Origin: CALVUJ01 sp045128835
GTDB lineage: Bacteria > Bacillota_I > Bacilli_A > RFN20 > DUOF01
Direction: 5' to 3'
Assembly: GCA_045128835.1 (NCBI GenBank)
Contig: JBGVRX010000029.1
Location: 94,123-158,122 of the forward strand
DNA: 64,000 nucleotides
Below are positions 8,936 to 15,692 of this stretch, in pieces. Position 1 is the stretch's first letter, and the number at the start of each line of letters is the position of its first letter. Under the pieces are notes generated by a model. That model was not told the DNA's origin and did not search any database. It saw only the letters and a program-made list of their open reading frames with translations. Both the position numbers and the translations under genes were made by a program.

Positions 8936-9310
8936 TTATTTAACTTCAACTTCAGCGCCAGCTTCAACTAATTTAGCTTTAACATCTTCTGCAGCAGCTG
9001 GAGAGATTTTTTCTTTAATAACTGAAGGAACAACATCAGTTAATTTTTTAGCATCTCCTAAACCTAAGCCAGTGATACCTTGGATAGCTTTAACAACAGC
9101 TAACTTAGAAGCACCTACAGCCTTTAAGTAAACAGTTACTTCAGAAGGTCCTTTTGTAGTTTCTTCTTCTGCAGGAGCAGCAGCTACAGCTACAGGAGCA
9201 GCAGCAGTTACACCAAATTCTTCTTCGATTGCTTTTACTAAATCATTTAATTCTAAAATTGTCATTTCTTTTAAACTTGCGATTAAATCAGTTGTATTAA
9301 TTTTTGCCAT
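8936..9310 (-). CDS. rplL: 50S ribosomal protein L7/L12
   Basis: Stalk protein that recruits translation GTPases; 124 residues, the usual size. The layout is standard: an N-terminal helical dimerisation domain, an Ala/Pro/Glu-rich hinge (AAAPVAVAAAPAEEET, about residues 35-50) and the globular C-terminal domain with VKAIQGITGLGLGDAKKL. The ATG follows AAGGGGG. It lies 15 bases after rplJ and is followed by a strong terminator, so rplJ-rplL is a two-gene unit controlled by the L10 leader. Confidence 0.98.
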   Translation of the reverse strand: MAKINTTDLIASLKEMTILELNDLVKAIEEEFGVTAAAPVAVAAAPAEEETTKGPSEVTVYLKAVGASKLAVVKAIQGITGLGLGDAKKLTDVVPSVIKEKISPAAAEDVKAKLVEAGAEVEVK

Positions 9311-9325
9311 TTTAAATTCCCCCTT

Positions 9326-9823
9326 TTAATTATTTTCTTTTTGATCGGCAACAGCTTTTACAGCACACGCAAAACTCCTAATTGGAGATTGTAAGCAGCT
9401 AAGTAACATAGATAGCATACCTTCTTTGTTAGGTAATGTAGCAACTACTTTCATTTCTTTAGCATCTACATATTTACCTTCTACGATACCACCCTTAACT
9501 ACTAACTCATCATTTCTTTTAGCAAACTTTGTTAAAAGTTTAGCAGCACCAGTTGAATCAGTTTTTGAGAAAACGATTGCGTTTGGTCCAGTAAGTTCAG
9601 CATCTAATTCACTATAACCAACTTTACTAGCAGCTCTTGAAACAATTGAGTTTTTGTAAACTTTCATAGTAGCATCTTGTTTTCTAAGTTCTCTTCTTAG
9701 TTCACTTATTTTTTCAACAGTTAAACCACGATACTCTACAACAACTGTAGATGCACTATTTTTCATCTCTTCACTTACTTCATTAACTAAAGTCTCTTTT
9801 TGTTCGATGATTGTTTTATTCAC
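9326..9823 (-). CDS. rplJ: 50S ribosomal protein L10
   Basis: Binds 23S rRNA at the base of the stalk and carries the L7/L12 dimers; 165 residues. I place the start at the GTG at 9823 because AGGAGG lies eight bases before it. The GTG three codons upstream, at 9832, overlaps that site and is too close to use it. The sequence VEYRGLTVEKISELRRELR and the segment TLPNKEGMLSMLLSCLQSPI are typical of bacterial L10. As in other bacteria, the L10-L12 complex is expected to repress its own mRNA through the leader just upstream. Confidence 0.97.
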   Translation of the reverse strand: MNKTIIEQKETLVNEVSEEMKNSASTVVVEYRGLTVEKISELRRELRKQDATMKVYKNSIVSRAASKVGYSELDAELTGPNAIVFSKTDSTGAAKLLTKFAKRNDELVVKGGIVEGKYVDAKEMKVVATLPNKEGMLSMLLSCLQSPIRSFACAVKAVADQKENN

Positions 9824-9876
9824 TAACGGCACCTCCTCTTTCTTATTGTTTTATAATAAGCGTAATTACCTTTTCA

Positions 9877-9985
9877 ATAAAAAACCCCTAAACCAAATTT
9901 TGGCGCAGGGGAAATAAATCAAGTTTATTTTCACCTCGGCAACCTTATTAAGTCCCTTGACCGTTGCTGTCTTTGGTAATTAAGC
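9877..9985 (-). ncRNA. L10 (rplJL) autoregulatory leader with attenuator
   Basis: The minus-strand RNA upstream of rplJ shows the hallmarks of the L10 leader family (Rfam L10_leader): an ACCAAAGACAGCAACGG-type stretch near the 5' end, a GGTTGCCGAGGTGAA element, and a terminator hairpin (CCCCT...AGGGG, 9881-9911) followed by six T residues. Binding of the L10-(L12)4 complex to the first part is known to favour termination in Firmicutes. Here the hairpin lies about 55 bases before the rplJ start. Confidence 0.88.
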
Positions 9986-9991
9986 ATCATT

Positions 9992-10020
9992 ATTTTAATA
10001 GTTTAATATGTATTTGTCAA
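9992..10020 (-). promoter_or_regulatory. rplJL promoter
   Basis: Perfect -35 TTGACA (10015-10020), 17-base spacer, -10 TAAAAT (9992-9997). It lies immediately upstream of the L10 leader and after the rplA stop codon. Confidence 0.85.
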
Positions 10021-10025
10021 CTAAA

Positions 10026-10709
10026 TTAGAAATTAACATCAACTTTGATGCTAGGTCCCATAGTTGTAGTAATTGTTAAGTTGTTCATATAAACACCTTT
10101 AACAGTACTAGGTTTAGCTTTAACAACTATATCATAAATAGTTTTAAAGTTTTCATATAATTTTTCTGTATCAAAAGATACTCTACCAATTGTAACATTG
10201 ATATTTCCTTCTTTATCAGCACGGTATTCAACTTTACCAGCTTTTACATCTTTAATAGCTTTAGTAATGTCCATTGAAACTGTACCAGTTTTAGGGTTAG
10301 GCATTAATCCTTTAGGACCTAAGATTCTACCAATCTTACCTAATTCACCCATCATATCTGGAGTTGCAACGATTACATCGAATCCGAACCAGTTTTCTTT
10401 TTGGATCTTTTCGATCATATCTTTACCACCAACGAAGTCAGCACCAGCACTCTTAGCTTCTTCTTGTTTGTTAGTGATAGCTAAAACTGTTTTAGTTTTT
10501 CCTGTTCCGTTTGGTAATACTACAGCACCTCTAATTTGTTGTTCAGCATAACGAGTATCGATATTTAAATTGAAAGCTACATCAACACTAGCATCAAATT
10601 TAGTTGTACTTGTCTTTTTAATTAATTCACAAGCTTCTTTAGCACTATAAACTTTATTTTTTTCTATTAAAGAACTTGCTTGTTTATATTTTTTTCCTCT
10701 TTTAATCAT
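10026..10709 (-). CDS. rplA: 50S ribosomal protein L1
   Basis: L1 stalk protein that binds 23S rRNA and helps release the deacylated tRNA; in many bacteria it also represses its own operon. The length of 227 residues is normal. The family blocks are clear: VDVAFNLNIDTRYAEQQIRG near residues 42-61, ILGPKGLMPNPKTGTV near the middle, and VKGVYMNNLTITTTMGPSI near the C-terminus. AAGGAGGA lies nine bases before the ATG. It follows rplK after 64 bases in which I see nothing, so both are likely on one transcript. Confidence 0.98.
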   Translation of the reverse strand: MIKRGKKYKQASSLIEKNKVYSAKEACELIKKTSTTKFDASVDVAFNLNIDTRYAEQQIRGAVVLPNGTGKTKTVLAITNKQEEAKSAGADFVGGKDMIEKIQKENWFGFDVIVATPDMMGELGKIGRILGPKGLMPNPKTGTVSMDITKAIKDVKAGKVEYRADKEGNINVTIGRVSFDTEKLYENFKTIYDIVVKAKPSTVKGVYMNNLTITTTMGPSIKVDVNF

Positions 10710-10773
10710 ATCTTTCTATCCTCCTTGTGGTTCTAACGGACGAGTTTATCCTTCCACTTCTATTTTTTATAAA

Positions 10774-11187
10774 TTATTCTTCTACTTCTACGCCCATACT
10801 ACGAGCACTACCAGCAACAATCTTCATTGCAGCTTCAATGTCGTTAGCATTCAAATCAGGCATTTTATATTCAGCAATCTTTCTAACATCTTCCTTGCTT
10901 AATTTAGCAACCTTATTCTTTTTAGGGTTACCAGATCCGCTCTTAATATTGCAAGCTTTTTTAATTTCGTTTGCAACAGGACTTGTTTTGATTACAAAAT
11001 CAAATGACTTGTCTTCATAAGCAGTGATAATTACAGGGATAATGTTTCCTCTCTTGTCAGCTGTTTTTTCGTTAAACTCTGTACAAAACTTAGGCATTAC
11101 GATACCAGCACTTGCTAATGCTGCTCCTGGTTTTGCTTCTCCTGCTGGAAGTTGAATCTTAACAACTTTTGCGATTTTCTTAGACAT
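10774..11187 (-). CDS. rplK: 50S ribosomal protein L11
   Basis: Binds the GTPase-associated centre of 23S rRNA; 137 residues. The N-terminal domain carries VVKIQLPAGEAKPGAALASAG and the rRNA-binding C-terminal domain carries KIAEYKMPDLNANDIEAAMK and IVAGSARSMGVEV. AGAAGGAGG sits just before the ATG at 11187. It is the first gene of the rplK-rplA unit, with its own promoter and a structured leader upstream. Confidence 0.98.
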   Translation of the reverse strand: MSKKIAKVVKIQLPAGEAKPGAALASAGIVMPKFCTEFNEKTADKRGNIIPVIITAYEDKSFDFVIKTSPVANEIKKACNIKSGSGNPKKNKVAKLSKEDVRKIAEYKMPDLNANDIEAAMKIVAGSARSMGVEVEE

Positions 11188-11276
11188 ATATTTACCTCCT
11201 TCTAAATTTAAGGCTGTGGTACAAACAGAATGAAATTCTTCCCACTGCGCAAAAGTGCATTCGCATACACCTGTGA
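11188..11276 (-). promoter_or_regulatory. Structured 5' leader of rplK-rplA (possible L1 autoregulatory site)
   Basis: The transcript leader can fold into a hairpin with outer stem GTGG/CCAC, an asymmetric internal loop (GA opposite GTTTGTA) and inner stem AGAAT/ATTCT (about 11215-11250). This two-helix layout resembles rRNA-mimicking L1 binding sites in rplKA leaders. That it serves L1 is inference from position and shape; I cannot fold or align it here. Confidence 0.45.
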
Positions 11277-11282
11277 TATGAT

Positions 11283-11313
11283 ACTATATTCTACAACTAA
11301 ATGCAAGTATCAA
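11283..11313 (-). promoter_or_regulatory. rplKA promoter
   Basis: Candidate -35 TTGATA (11308-11313) and -10 TATAGT (11283-11288) separated by 19 bases. The long spacer lowers confidence, but the position after the lipoprotein terminator and before rplK is right. Confidence 0.55.
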
Positions 11314-11332
11314 TTAAAAAAATATCTAAAAT

Positions 11333-11376
11333 AAAAAAGAATTATTAACCATTCAATTTCTAGTTAACAATTCTTT
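11333..11376 (-). terminator. Terminator of the lipoprotein gene
   Basis: Minus-strand stem AAGAATTGTTAAC/GTTAATAATTCTT (one mismatch) with a 13-base loop, followed by TTTTTT. Confidence 0.8.
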
Positions 11377-11388
11377 GCAAATCAACTA

Positions 11389-11853
11389 TTACTTCTTTTC
11401 AAAAACCATGTGAATTATTGAATTGCCTGGGCCTTCTTCAGAACGAATCATACCTTTCTCAATAAAATATCCACTTTCATACATGTTAGAATCTGTTGCA
11501 TTATCTTTTGTATAAAAAACATAATCATCTCTAAGTACATAATATTGGGTAGCTAGTTTTTCTCCATCTTTATACGTCGCCATTGTCGATGTTGTAACAT
11601 CTAAATAAAAATTATCTTCCAACAAAAGGCTACAGAAAGAATCGTATTGTTCATCACCACCATCAACGCAAGCACTTTTACTGTAACGTTTAGTATAATC
11701 AACGTACTGTACGCCGCCCTCAGTTCCAAGAACATCAACGTAAAACTCTTTCAAATAATACTTTCCTTCGTGTTTAATTTTTCCATTTCCTGTGCTACAT
11801 CCACTCAATACCATAGCAAAAGCACACGCTAATAACGCAAACATTTTTTTCAT
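11389..11853 (-). CDS. Small secreted lipoprotein of unknown function
   Basis: A 154-residue protein beginning MKKMFALLACAFAMVLSGCS, a textbook lipoprotein signal with lipobox LSGC; cleavage would leave a lipidated Cys about 18 residues in. The ATG at 11853 has GGGAGGG six bases upstream, so the five-residue upstream extension is not used. The mature part is charged and Tyr-rich, without a domain I recognise. It reads as small beta-strands typical of lipoproteins of Gram-positive gut bacteria. The gene sits between nusG and rplK with its own promoter and terminator, so it is an independent insertion into a normally compact cluster. Confidence 0.82.
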   Translation of the reverse strand: MKKMFALLACAFAMVLSGCSTGNGKIKHEGKYYLKEFYVDVLGTEGGVQYVDYTKRYSKSACVDGGDEQYDSFCSLLLEDNFYLDVTTSTMATYKDGEKLATQYYVLRDDYVFYTKDNATDSNMYESGYFIEKGMIRSEEGPGNSIIHMVFEKK

Positions 11854-11878
11854 AGTTTTCCCTCCCATTGATAATCAC

Positions 11879-11908
11879 ATTTTATCATTTAAACAGCAAA
11901 AAAAGCAA
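11879..11908 (-). promoter_or_regulatory. Promoter of the lipoprotein gene
   Basis: -35 TTGCTT (11903-11908), 18-base spacer, -10 TAAAAT (11879-11884), about 25 bases upstream of the start codon. Confidence 0.6.
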
Positions 11909-11935
11909 TCTTTGATAACCTTTTTTAACAGTATT

Positions 11936-11964
11936 ATAAAAACGCCCCATATTAAAGGCGTTTT
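11936..11964 (-). terminator. Terminator of the rpmG-secE-nusG unit
   Basis: Stem AAAACGCC/GGCGTTTT (8 bp) and a ten-base loop followed by five T residues, immediately after the nusG stop codon on the minus strand. Confidence 0.82.
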
Positions 11965-11967
11965 AAA

Positions 11968-12522
11968 CTATTTATTAACCTTATCTACATCAGCGAAGTC
12001 AACTTCAACAGATGTTTCTCTTCCGAAGAAAACAGAAGTAACTCTTACAATATTTTTAGCAACATCTACCGCTTGAATTGTTCCTTCACTACCCATCAAT
12101 GGACCACGAAGAATCTTAACAACATCGCCAACATTGTAATCAGAATACATATCATCTTCGATAACACCAATTCCTTTTAGAACTGATTCGATTTGTTCTT
12201 TTGGAACAGGGAATGGTTTAGCACCTCTACCACTAGAACCGATAAATCCAGTAACTCCAGGAGTATTTCTAACTACATACCAAGCCTCATCTGTCATATA
12301 CATTTCAATAAACAAATATCCAGGATATGTATTTTTCATTTTAATTTTATCTGTAGGCAATCCATCTTTTAAAACTGGAACTGGATGTTCTGCAACAATT
12401 ACTCTAAAGATGTAATCTTGCATATTCATTGTTTCAATTCTTCTTTCAAGATTTATTTTAACTTTATTTTCGTGTCCTGAGTATGTATTAACAACATACC
12501 ATTTTTTCTCTACATTTTCCAT
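11968..12522 (-). CDS. nusG: Transcription termination/antitermination factor NusG
   Basis: Binds RNA polymerase and modulates pausing, termination and coupling with translation; 184 residues. The NGN domain starts WYVVNTYSGHENKVKINLERR and contains YPGYLFIEMYMTDEAWYVVRNTPGVTGFIG; the KOW domain shows GDVVKILRGPLMGSEGTIQAVD near residue 130. GGGAG lies nine bases before the ATG. It follows secE closely and ends in a terminator. Confidence 0.97.
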   Translation of the reverse strand: MENVEKKWYVVNTYSGHENKVKINLERRIETMNMQDYIFRVIVAEHPVPVLKDGLPTDKIKMKNTYPGYLFIEMYMTDEAWYVVRNTPGVTGFIGSSGRGAKPFPVPKEQIESVLKGIGVIEDDMYSDYNVGDVVKILRGPLMGSEGTIQAVDVAKNIVRVTSVFFGRETSVEVDFADVDKVNK

Positions 12523-12539
12523 TTTCTCTAACTCCCATC

Positions 12540-12767
12540 CTAGTATTTAATTAATCTTAATATTTGAGCAACAATCCAGTCATCCAAAACAATGTATAAC
12601 CCAAACAAAGCAATAACAGTTAATACGATATAAGAGTTTTCTTTTAATTTTTGTTTAGATGGCCATCTAACCTTTTTCATTTCTCTAACTGTCCAAACAA
12701 AAAACTTAGCTATAGAATAACCCAATCTCTTAAAAAATCTTCCAATAGCACTTAAAACTTTTTTCAT
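12540..12767 (-). CDS. secE: Preprotein translocase subunit SecE
   Basis: Short single-span SecE of 75 residues, the stabilising subunit of the SecYEG channel. An amphipathic segment (FFVWTVREMKKVRWPSKQKL) precedes the membrane helix (SYIVLTVIALFGLYIVLDDWIV), as in other Gram-positive SecE proteins. AGGAGG is six bases before the ATG. The rpmG-secE-nusG order is conserved in Firmicutes. Confidence 0.95.
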   Translation of the reverse strand: MKKVLSAIGRFFKRLGYSIAKFFVWTVREMKKVRWPSKQKLKENSYIVLTVIALFGLYIVLDDWIVAQILRLIKY

Positions 12768-12781
12768 ATTTAACCTCCTAT

Positions 12782-12931
12782 TTACTTACTTTCTTTGTGA
12801 AGGGTATGCGCATTACATTTAGGGCAATACTTTATAACCTCCATTTTTTTGCTAACATCAAATTTCTTTCTAGATGATGAATAATTTCTAGATAAACATT
12901 TACTGCAAACAAGTATAACTTTTTCTCTCAT
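12782..12931 (-). CDS. rpmG: 50S ribosomal protein L33
   Basis: A 49-residue ribosomal protein. It begins MREKVILVCSKC and carries the second Cys pair in YCPKCNAHTLHKE, so it is the zinc-binding (four-Cys) form. The ATG at 12931 has AGGTG upstream. The stop at 12782 lies 14 bases before secE. The position just upstream of secE matches rpmGB in Bacillus. Confidence 0.93.
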   Translation of the reverse strand: MREKVILVCSKCLSRNYSSSRKKFDVSKKMEVIKYCPKCNAHTLHKESK

Positions 12932-12958
12932 ACAATCAACACCTATTCATGCTAATAA

Positions 12959-12987
12959 ACTTTATCACAAAAATCAAATTTAGTCAA
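12959..12987 (-). promoter_or_regulatory. Promoter of rpmG-secE-nusG
   Basis: -35 TTGACT (12982-12987), 17-base spacer ending in TGA, -10 TAAAGT (12959-12964). The -35 overlaps the last codon region of the upstream sigma-factor gene. Confidence 0.7.
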
Positions 12988-13555
12988 TTTTTTCTATTAT
13001 ATCTTTTACAATGTTCCTAATTGTAACCATTTTCCTATAAATTAATTGTTTATTTACCCCTAAATAATCCGCAATTTCTTGATATGTAAATCCTTCAACT
13101 TTCATATCAATAATCTTTATATCCCTTTCATCTAATTCTTCTTTGATTTTCTTGTACAATTCCGTTTCATAATACATCCTATTATCTGTTTCTTCAATAT
13201 AATCCAGATAACTTTCATTACCGCTAGAAAAGCAAAGTTCATCTAACGATGCAATCTTCTTACTTTTACTTAATCTATCAATTAAATTAAATAATCGCCT
13301 TTCGGAAGCACATTTAACAAAAAAATAAAAACAGCCCGATTCTTCATCATATCTATCAATACAATTTATAAGCACAACAAAAAGCTCTTGAAACACTTCT
13401 TTATATTCGCAGCGAACATTTTGTGTTTTAAAAATCCTATTTATGAACCCGTACAAAAAAACACTATATCTTTCAAACAAAAGATCTATGGCCCATTGAA
13501 GGCCTTCCCTATATAGACTTATAAGTAAATCATCACTTATTTCATCCAAGTACAA
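12980..13555 (-). CDS. RNA polymerase sigma factor, sigma-70 family (sigH position)
   Basis: A 191-residue sigma factor. Region 2-like sequence is in the N-terminal half (LFERYSVFLYGFINRIF, then KEVFQELFVVLINCIDRYDEESG and FYFFVKCASERRLFNLIDRL). Region 4 is a clear C-terminal helix-turn-helix (GFTYQEIADYLGVNKQLIYRKM, about residues 154-176, fewer than twenty at its core). I use the TTG at 13555 because AGGAGGG lies six bases before it and no better start follows. By position (between rlmB and rpmG) it matches sigH of Bacillus, but the sequence is divergent and I cannot say which genes it controls. A link to competence or stationary-phase genes would be inference only. Confidence 0.82.
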   Translation of the reverse strand: MYLDEISDDLLISLYREGLQWAIDLLFERYSVFLYGFINRIFKTQNVRCEYKEVFQELFVVLINCIDRYDEESGCFYFFVKCASERRLFNLIDRLSKSKKIASLDELCFSSGNESYLDYIEETDNRMYYETELYKKIKEELDERDIKIIDMKVEGFTYQEIADYLGVNKQLIYRKMVTIRNIVKDIIEKID

Positions 13556-13566
13556 TAAAATCCCTC

Positions 13567-14292
13567 CTATAGAGGAAATCTATTGTTATACACTTGATAC
13601 AAAAGAACAGCACACGCTACTGATACATTCAAAGAATTTACTTTTCCAACCATTGGTAGTTTAACTTTATAATCACAATTTTCAATCACAAGTCTTGATA
13701 TTCCTTTACCTTCAGATCCAACAACAAGACCTATTTTGCCAGCATAATCAACTTCTCTATAATCTACAGAGTTGTTTGCTTCTGCTCCAACAATCCAAAA
13801 GCCTTCATCCTTCATCCTTTTTATAGCATTATTAAGATTAACCACTTCAACAACTTTAACATTTTCAATAGCTCCTGTAGAAGTTTTCGCTACAGTAGAA
13901 TTTAACGGACACGCGCCATGACGAGGTACAATAACCCCATCCACTCCCATAGCTTCACAACTTCTAAGAATTGCTCCAAAATTATGAGGATCTTCAATGC
14001 CATCTAAAATAACAACAAGAGGATTATCTTTACCCGCAACATCACTTAACAAATCATCAAACGGATAATAATTATAAGTATGAACTTTAGCAACAATCCC
14101 TTGATGGAATTCATTTCCTGCTAATGTATCCAATTTGCTCTTTTTGCATCTAATCACTTTTGCCTTAGATTTCAAAAGTAAATCCAATACACCCTTATCT
14201 TTAAATGTATCTAATAAAAACACTTCGTCTATATCTTTTGCTTCTTTAAGTCTAGAAACAACAACGTTCCTCCCATAAATATATTGTGCCAT
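13567..14292 (-). CDS. rlmB: 23S rRNA (guanosine-2'-O-)-methyltransferase RlmB / SpoU family
   Basis: A SPOUT-class 2'-O-ribose methyltransferase of 241 residues. The N-terminal substrate-binding domain begins with IYGRNVVVSRLKEAKDIDEV. The three SpoU motifs follow: DGIEDPHNFGAILRSCEAMG, then VGSEGKGIS, and SLNVSVACAVLLYQ near the end. The N-terminal domain points to RlmB/TrmH group 3 (Gm2251 of 23S rRNA). Its stop codon overlaps the ribosome binding site of the sigma factor, so the two are coupled. The yacP gene that usually follows rlmB in Bacillus is absent here. Confidence 0.92.
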   Translation of the reverse strand: MAQYIYGRNVVVSRLKEAKDIDEVFLLDTFKDKGVLDLLLKSKAKVIRCKKSKLDTLAGNEFHQGIVAKVHTYNYYPFDDLLSDVAGKDNPLVVILDGIEDPHNFGAILRSCEAMGVDGVIVPRHGACPLNSTVAKTSTGAIENVKVVEVVNLNNAIKRMKDEGFWIVGAEANNSVDYREVDYAGKIGLVVGSEGKGISRLVIENCDYKVKLPMVGKVNSLNVSVACAVLLYQVYNNRFPL

Positions 14293-14337
14293 ATTTCACG
14301 CTCTCCTTTTTCTCTAATTATTCTTATATTTGTCTCA

Positions 14338-15039
14338 TTATTCGTGAGATACTTTTAACTCTATTGGAGTATATTCACTTTCAACTTTTCCAACAAATTC
14401 ATACAAAGCATCTACGCTTGAATCTCTTTCAAAAACAACAGTTATCTTTGCTACTTTTTCTTTATTCATTGTTACTACTTTAGATTCCATATCATTAACT
14501 TGCAATTTGCAATCGCCAAGCATTTTTCTAATATTCTTCAATAAATCTTCTTGTTCTTTTATTGTTAAAAACACCTTTGCGTTGTATTTACTTGATGCCG
14601 CCATCTTTCTTTCAAAACTTCTAAGAATAGTCAAAATAACTAAAGAACATATTGTAACTAATATAGCTCCAAAATAGAACCCGTTACCACAAGCAAGGCC
14701 TATCATTGCGCTCAACCAAATAGTAGCGGCTGTTGTTATGCCCTTAATACTATTTCCTTTATCTTCTCTCATAATAGCACCAGCACCTAAGAAACCGATA
14801 CCACTAACAACTTGTGCTGCGACCCTAGCAGGATCTCCACTATCAAATCCATACATTGAAACCAGCATTATTAAACAAGAAGCCATACAAACAAGAATGT
14901 GTGTCCTTAATCCAGCCGGTCTTTTATATAATTCTCTCTCCAAGCCTAAAATAAAACCTAATAATATTGCCAATAAAATTCTCACTAAAACAGTTAATTC
15001 CATGTAACCACCTATTAATGAATCAATCCATGCATCCAT
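14338..15039 (-). CDS. MgtC/SapB-family membrane protein
   Basis: A 233-residue inner-membrane protein. The conserved MgtC block LGFILGLERELYKRPAGLRT lies near residue 30 and is followed by HILVCMASCLIMLVS, VVSGIGFLGAGAIM and TTAATIWLSAMIGLACG. The C-terminal 90 residues form a soluble domain of the ACT-like type found in longer MgtC proteins. I use the ATG at 15039, seven bases after GGAGGG. Family members affect magnesium homeostasis or membrane ATPase activity, but the substrate is not settled. It reads toward rlmB with 45 bases between and no terminator, so it may head that operon. Confidence 0.88.
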   Translation of the reverse strand: MDAWIDSLIGGYMELTVLVRILLAILLGFILGLERELYKRPAGLRTHILVCMASCLIMLVSMYGFDSGDPARVAAQVVSGIGFLGAGAIMREDKGNSIKGITTAATIWLSAMIGLACGNGFYFGAILVTICSLVILTILRSFERKMAASSKYNAKVFLTIKEQEDLLKNIRKMLGDCKLQVNDMESKVVTMNKEKVAKITVVFERDSSVDALYEFVGKVESEYTPIELKVSHE

Positions 15040-15064
15040 AAAATCACCCTCCAAGTCATATAAA

Positions 15065-15073
15065 ATTATAGCA
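15065..15073 (-). promoter_or_regulatory. Extended -10 promoter of the mgtC-like gene
   Basis: TATAAT (15065-15070) preceded by TGC, about 25 bases upstream of the start codon. No good -35 is visible, which is normal for extended -10 promoters. The rest of the 173-base divergent gap (to 15212) is very AT-rich with short TTTATTTA-type repeats. Confidence 0.6.
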
Positions 15074-15182
15074 AATTATTTACAATTCTATGTACATTTA
15101 AATAAATAATTTCCCATTAATCAAGAATAATTAATAATTTACTTAAATTTATTTATACAAAAATAAATAAATGTTTTTTTTG

Positions 15183-15191
15183 TGATAGAAT
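15183..15191 (+). promoter_or_regulatory. Extended -10 promoter of hydCBA
   Basis: TAGAAT (15186-15191) preceded by TGA. The predicted transcript would start only about 15 bases before the ATG, just ahead of the GAGGTG ribosome binding site at 15201. The -35 region is poor. Confidence 0.45.
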
Positions 15192-15212
15192 TATTTTTGT
15201 GAGGTGAAGCAA

Positions 15213-15692
15213 ATGATTTGCGAGAAAAATATTAAAGAAATTAAACAAATTATTGAAAACAGAAAAAACATAGAAACTCCCCTTATGATGATTCTAAGCG
15301 ATATTCAAAACAAATATGGATATATAGATTTAGAAGTTCAACAAATAGTAGCAGACGAATTAAATTTGCCTGTAAGTGAAGTTTATGGCGTTGTTACATT
15401 CTATTCATATTTTTCATTACAACCTAAAGGTAAATATGTAATAGGAATTTGTATGGGTACTGCATGTTATGTGAAAGGAAGTCAATCTTTGTTAGATGCT
15501 TTCTGTAATAGACTAGGAATCAAGGAAGGACAAACAACAGAAGACGGCTTATTTACTATTGATGTATTAAGATGTATTGGAGCTTGTGGATTAGCCCCTG
15601 TAGTTAGCGTTAACGGTAAAATTTATCCGCATGTTGCTATAAAAGACGTAGACAAAATTATTGCAGATTGTAAGAAAGGAGAAATCAACTAA
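15213..15692 (+). CDS. hydC: NADH-linked [FeFe] hydrogenase, thioredoxin-like [2Fe-2S] subunit (HydC / NuoE-like)
   Basis: The small subunit of a trimeric hydrogenase, 159 residues. The [2Fe-2S] ligands are four Cys in GICMGTACYVKG and RCIGACGLAPVV, the NuoE/HydC pattern. The N-terminal half is the helical NuoE domain (ILSDIQNKYGYIDLEVQQIVADELNL, with VSEVYGVVTFYSYF). I use the ATG at 15213, six bases after GAGGTG, rather than the GTG at 15204. Its stop overlaps the hydB start by one base. Known members pass electrons between NADH and the other subunits. It heads the only plus-strand operon in the window. Confidence 0.93.
   Translation: MICEKNIKEIKQIIENRKNIETPLMMILSDIQNKYGYIDLEVQQIVADELNLPVSEVYGVVTFYSYFSLQPKGKYVIGICMGTACYVKGSQSLLDAFCNRLGIKEGQTTEDGLFTIDVLRCIGACGLAPVVSVNGKIYPHVAIKDVDKIIADCKKGEIN

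Noticed and set aside
15074..15179. AT-rich direct repeats (AAATAAATAA, TTTATTTA) between mgtC-like and hydC genes as a replication origin or CRISPR-like array
   Set aside because: The repeats are short, irregular and low-complexity. There are no DnaA boxes that I can recognise and no spacer structure.
15178..15204. Possible Rex operator (TTGTGA at 15180 and 15197) before hydC
   Set aside because: Rex needs an inverted TTGTGA...TCACAA pair. Here both copies are direct, and the second overlaps the ribosome binding site.
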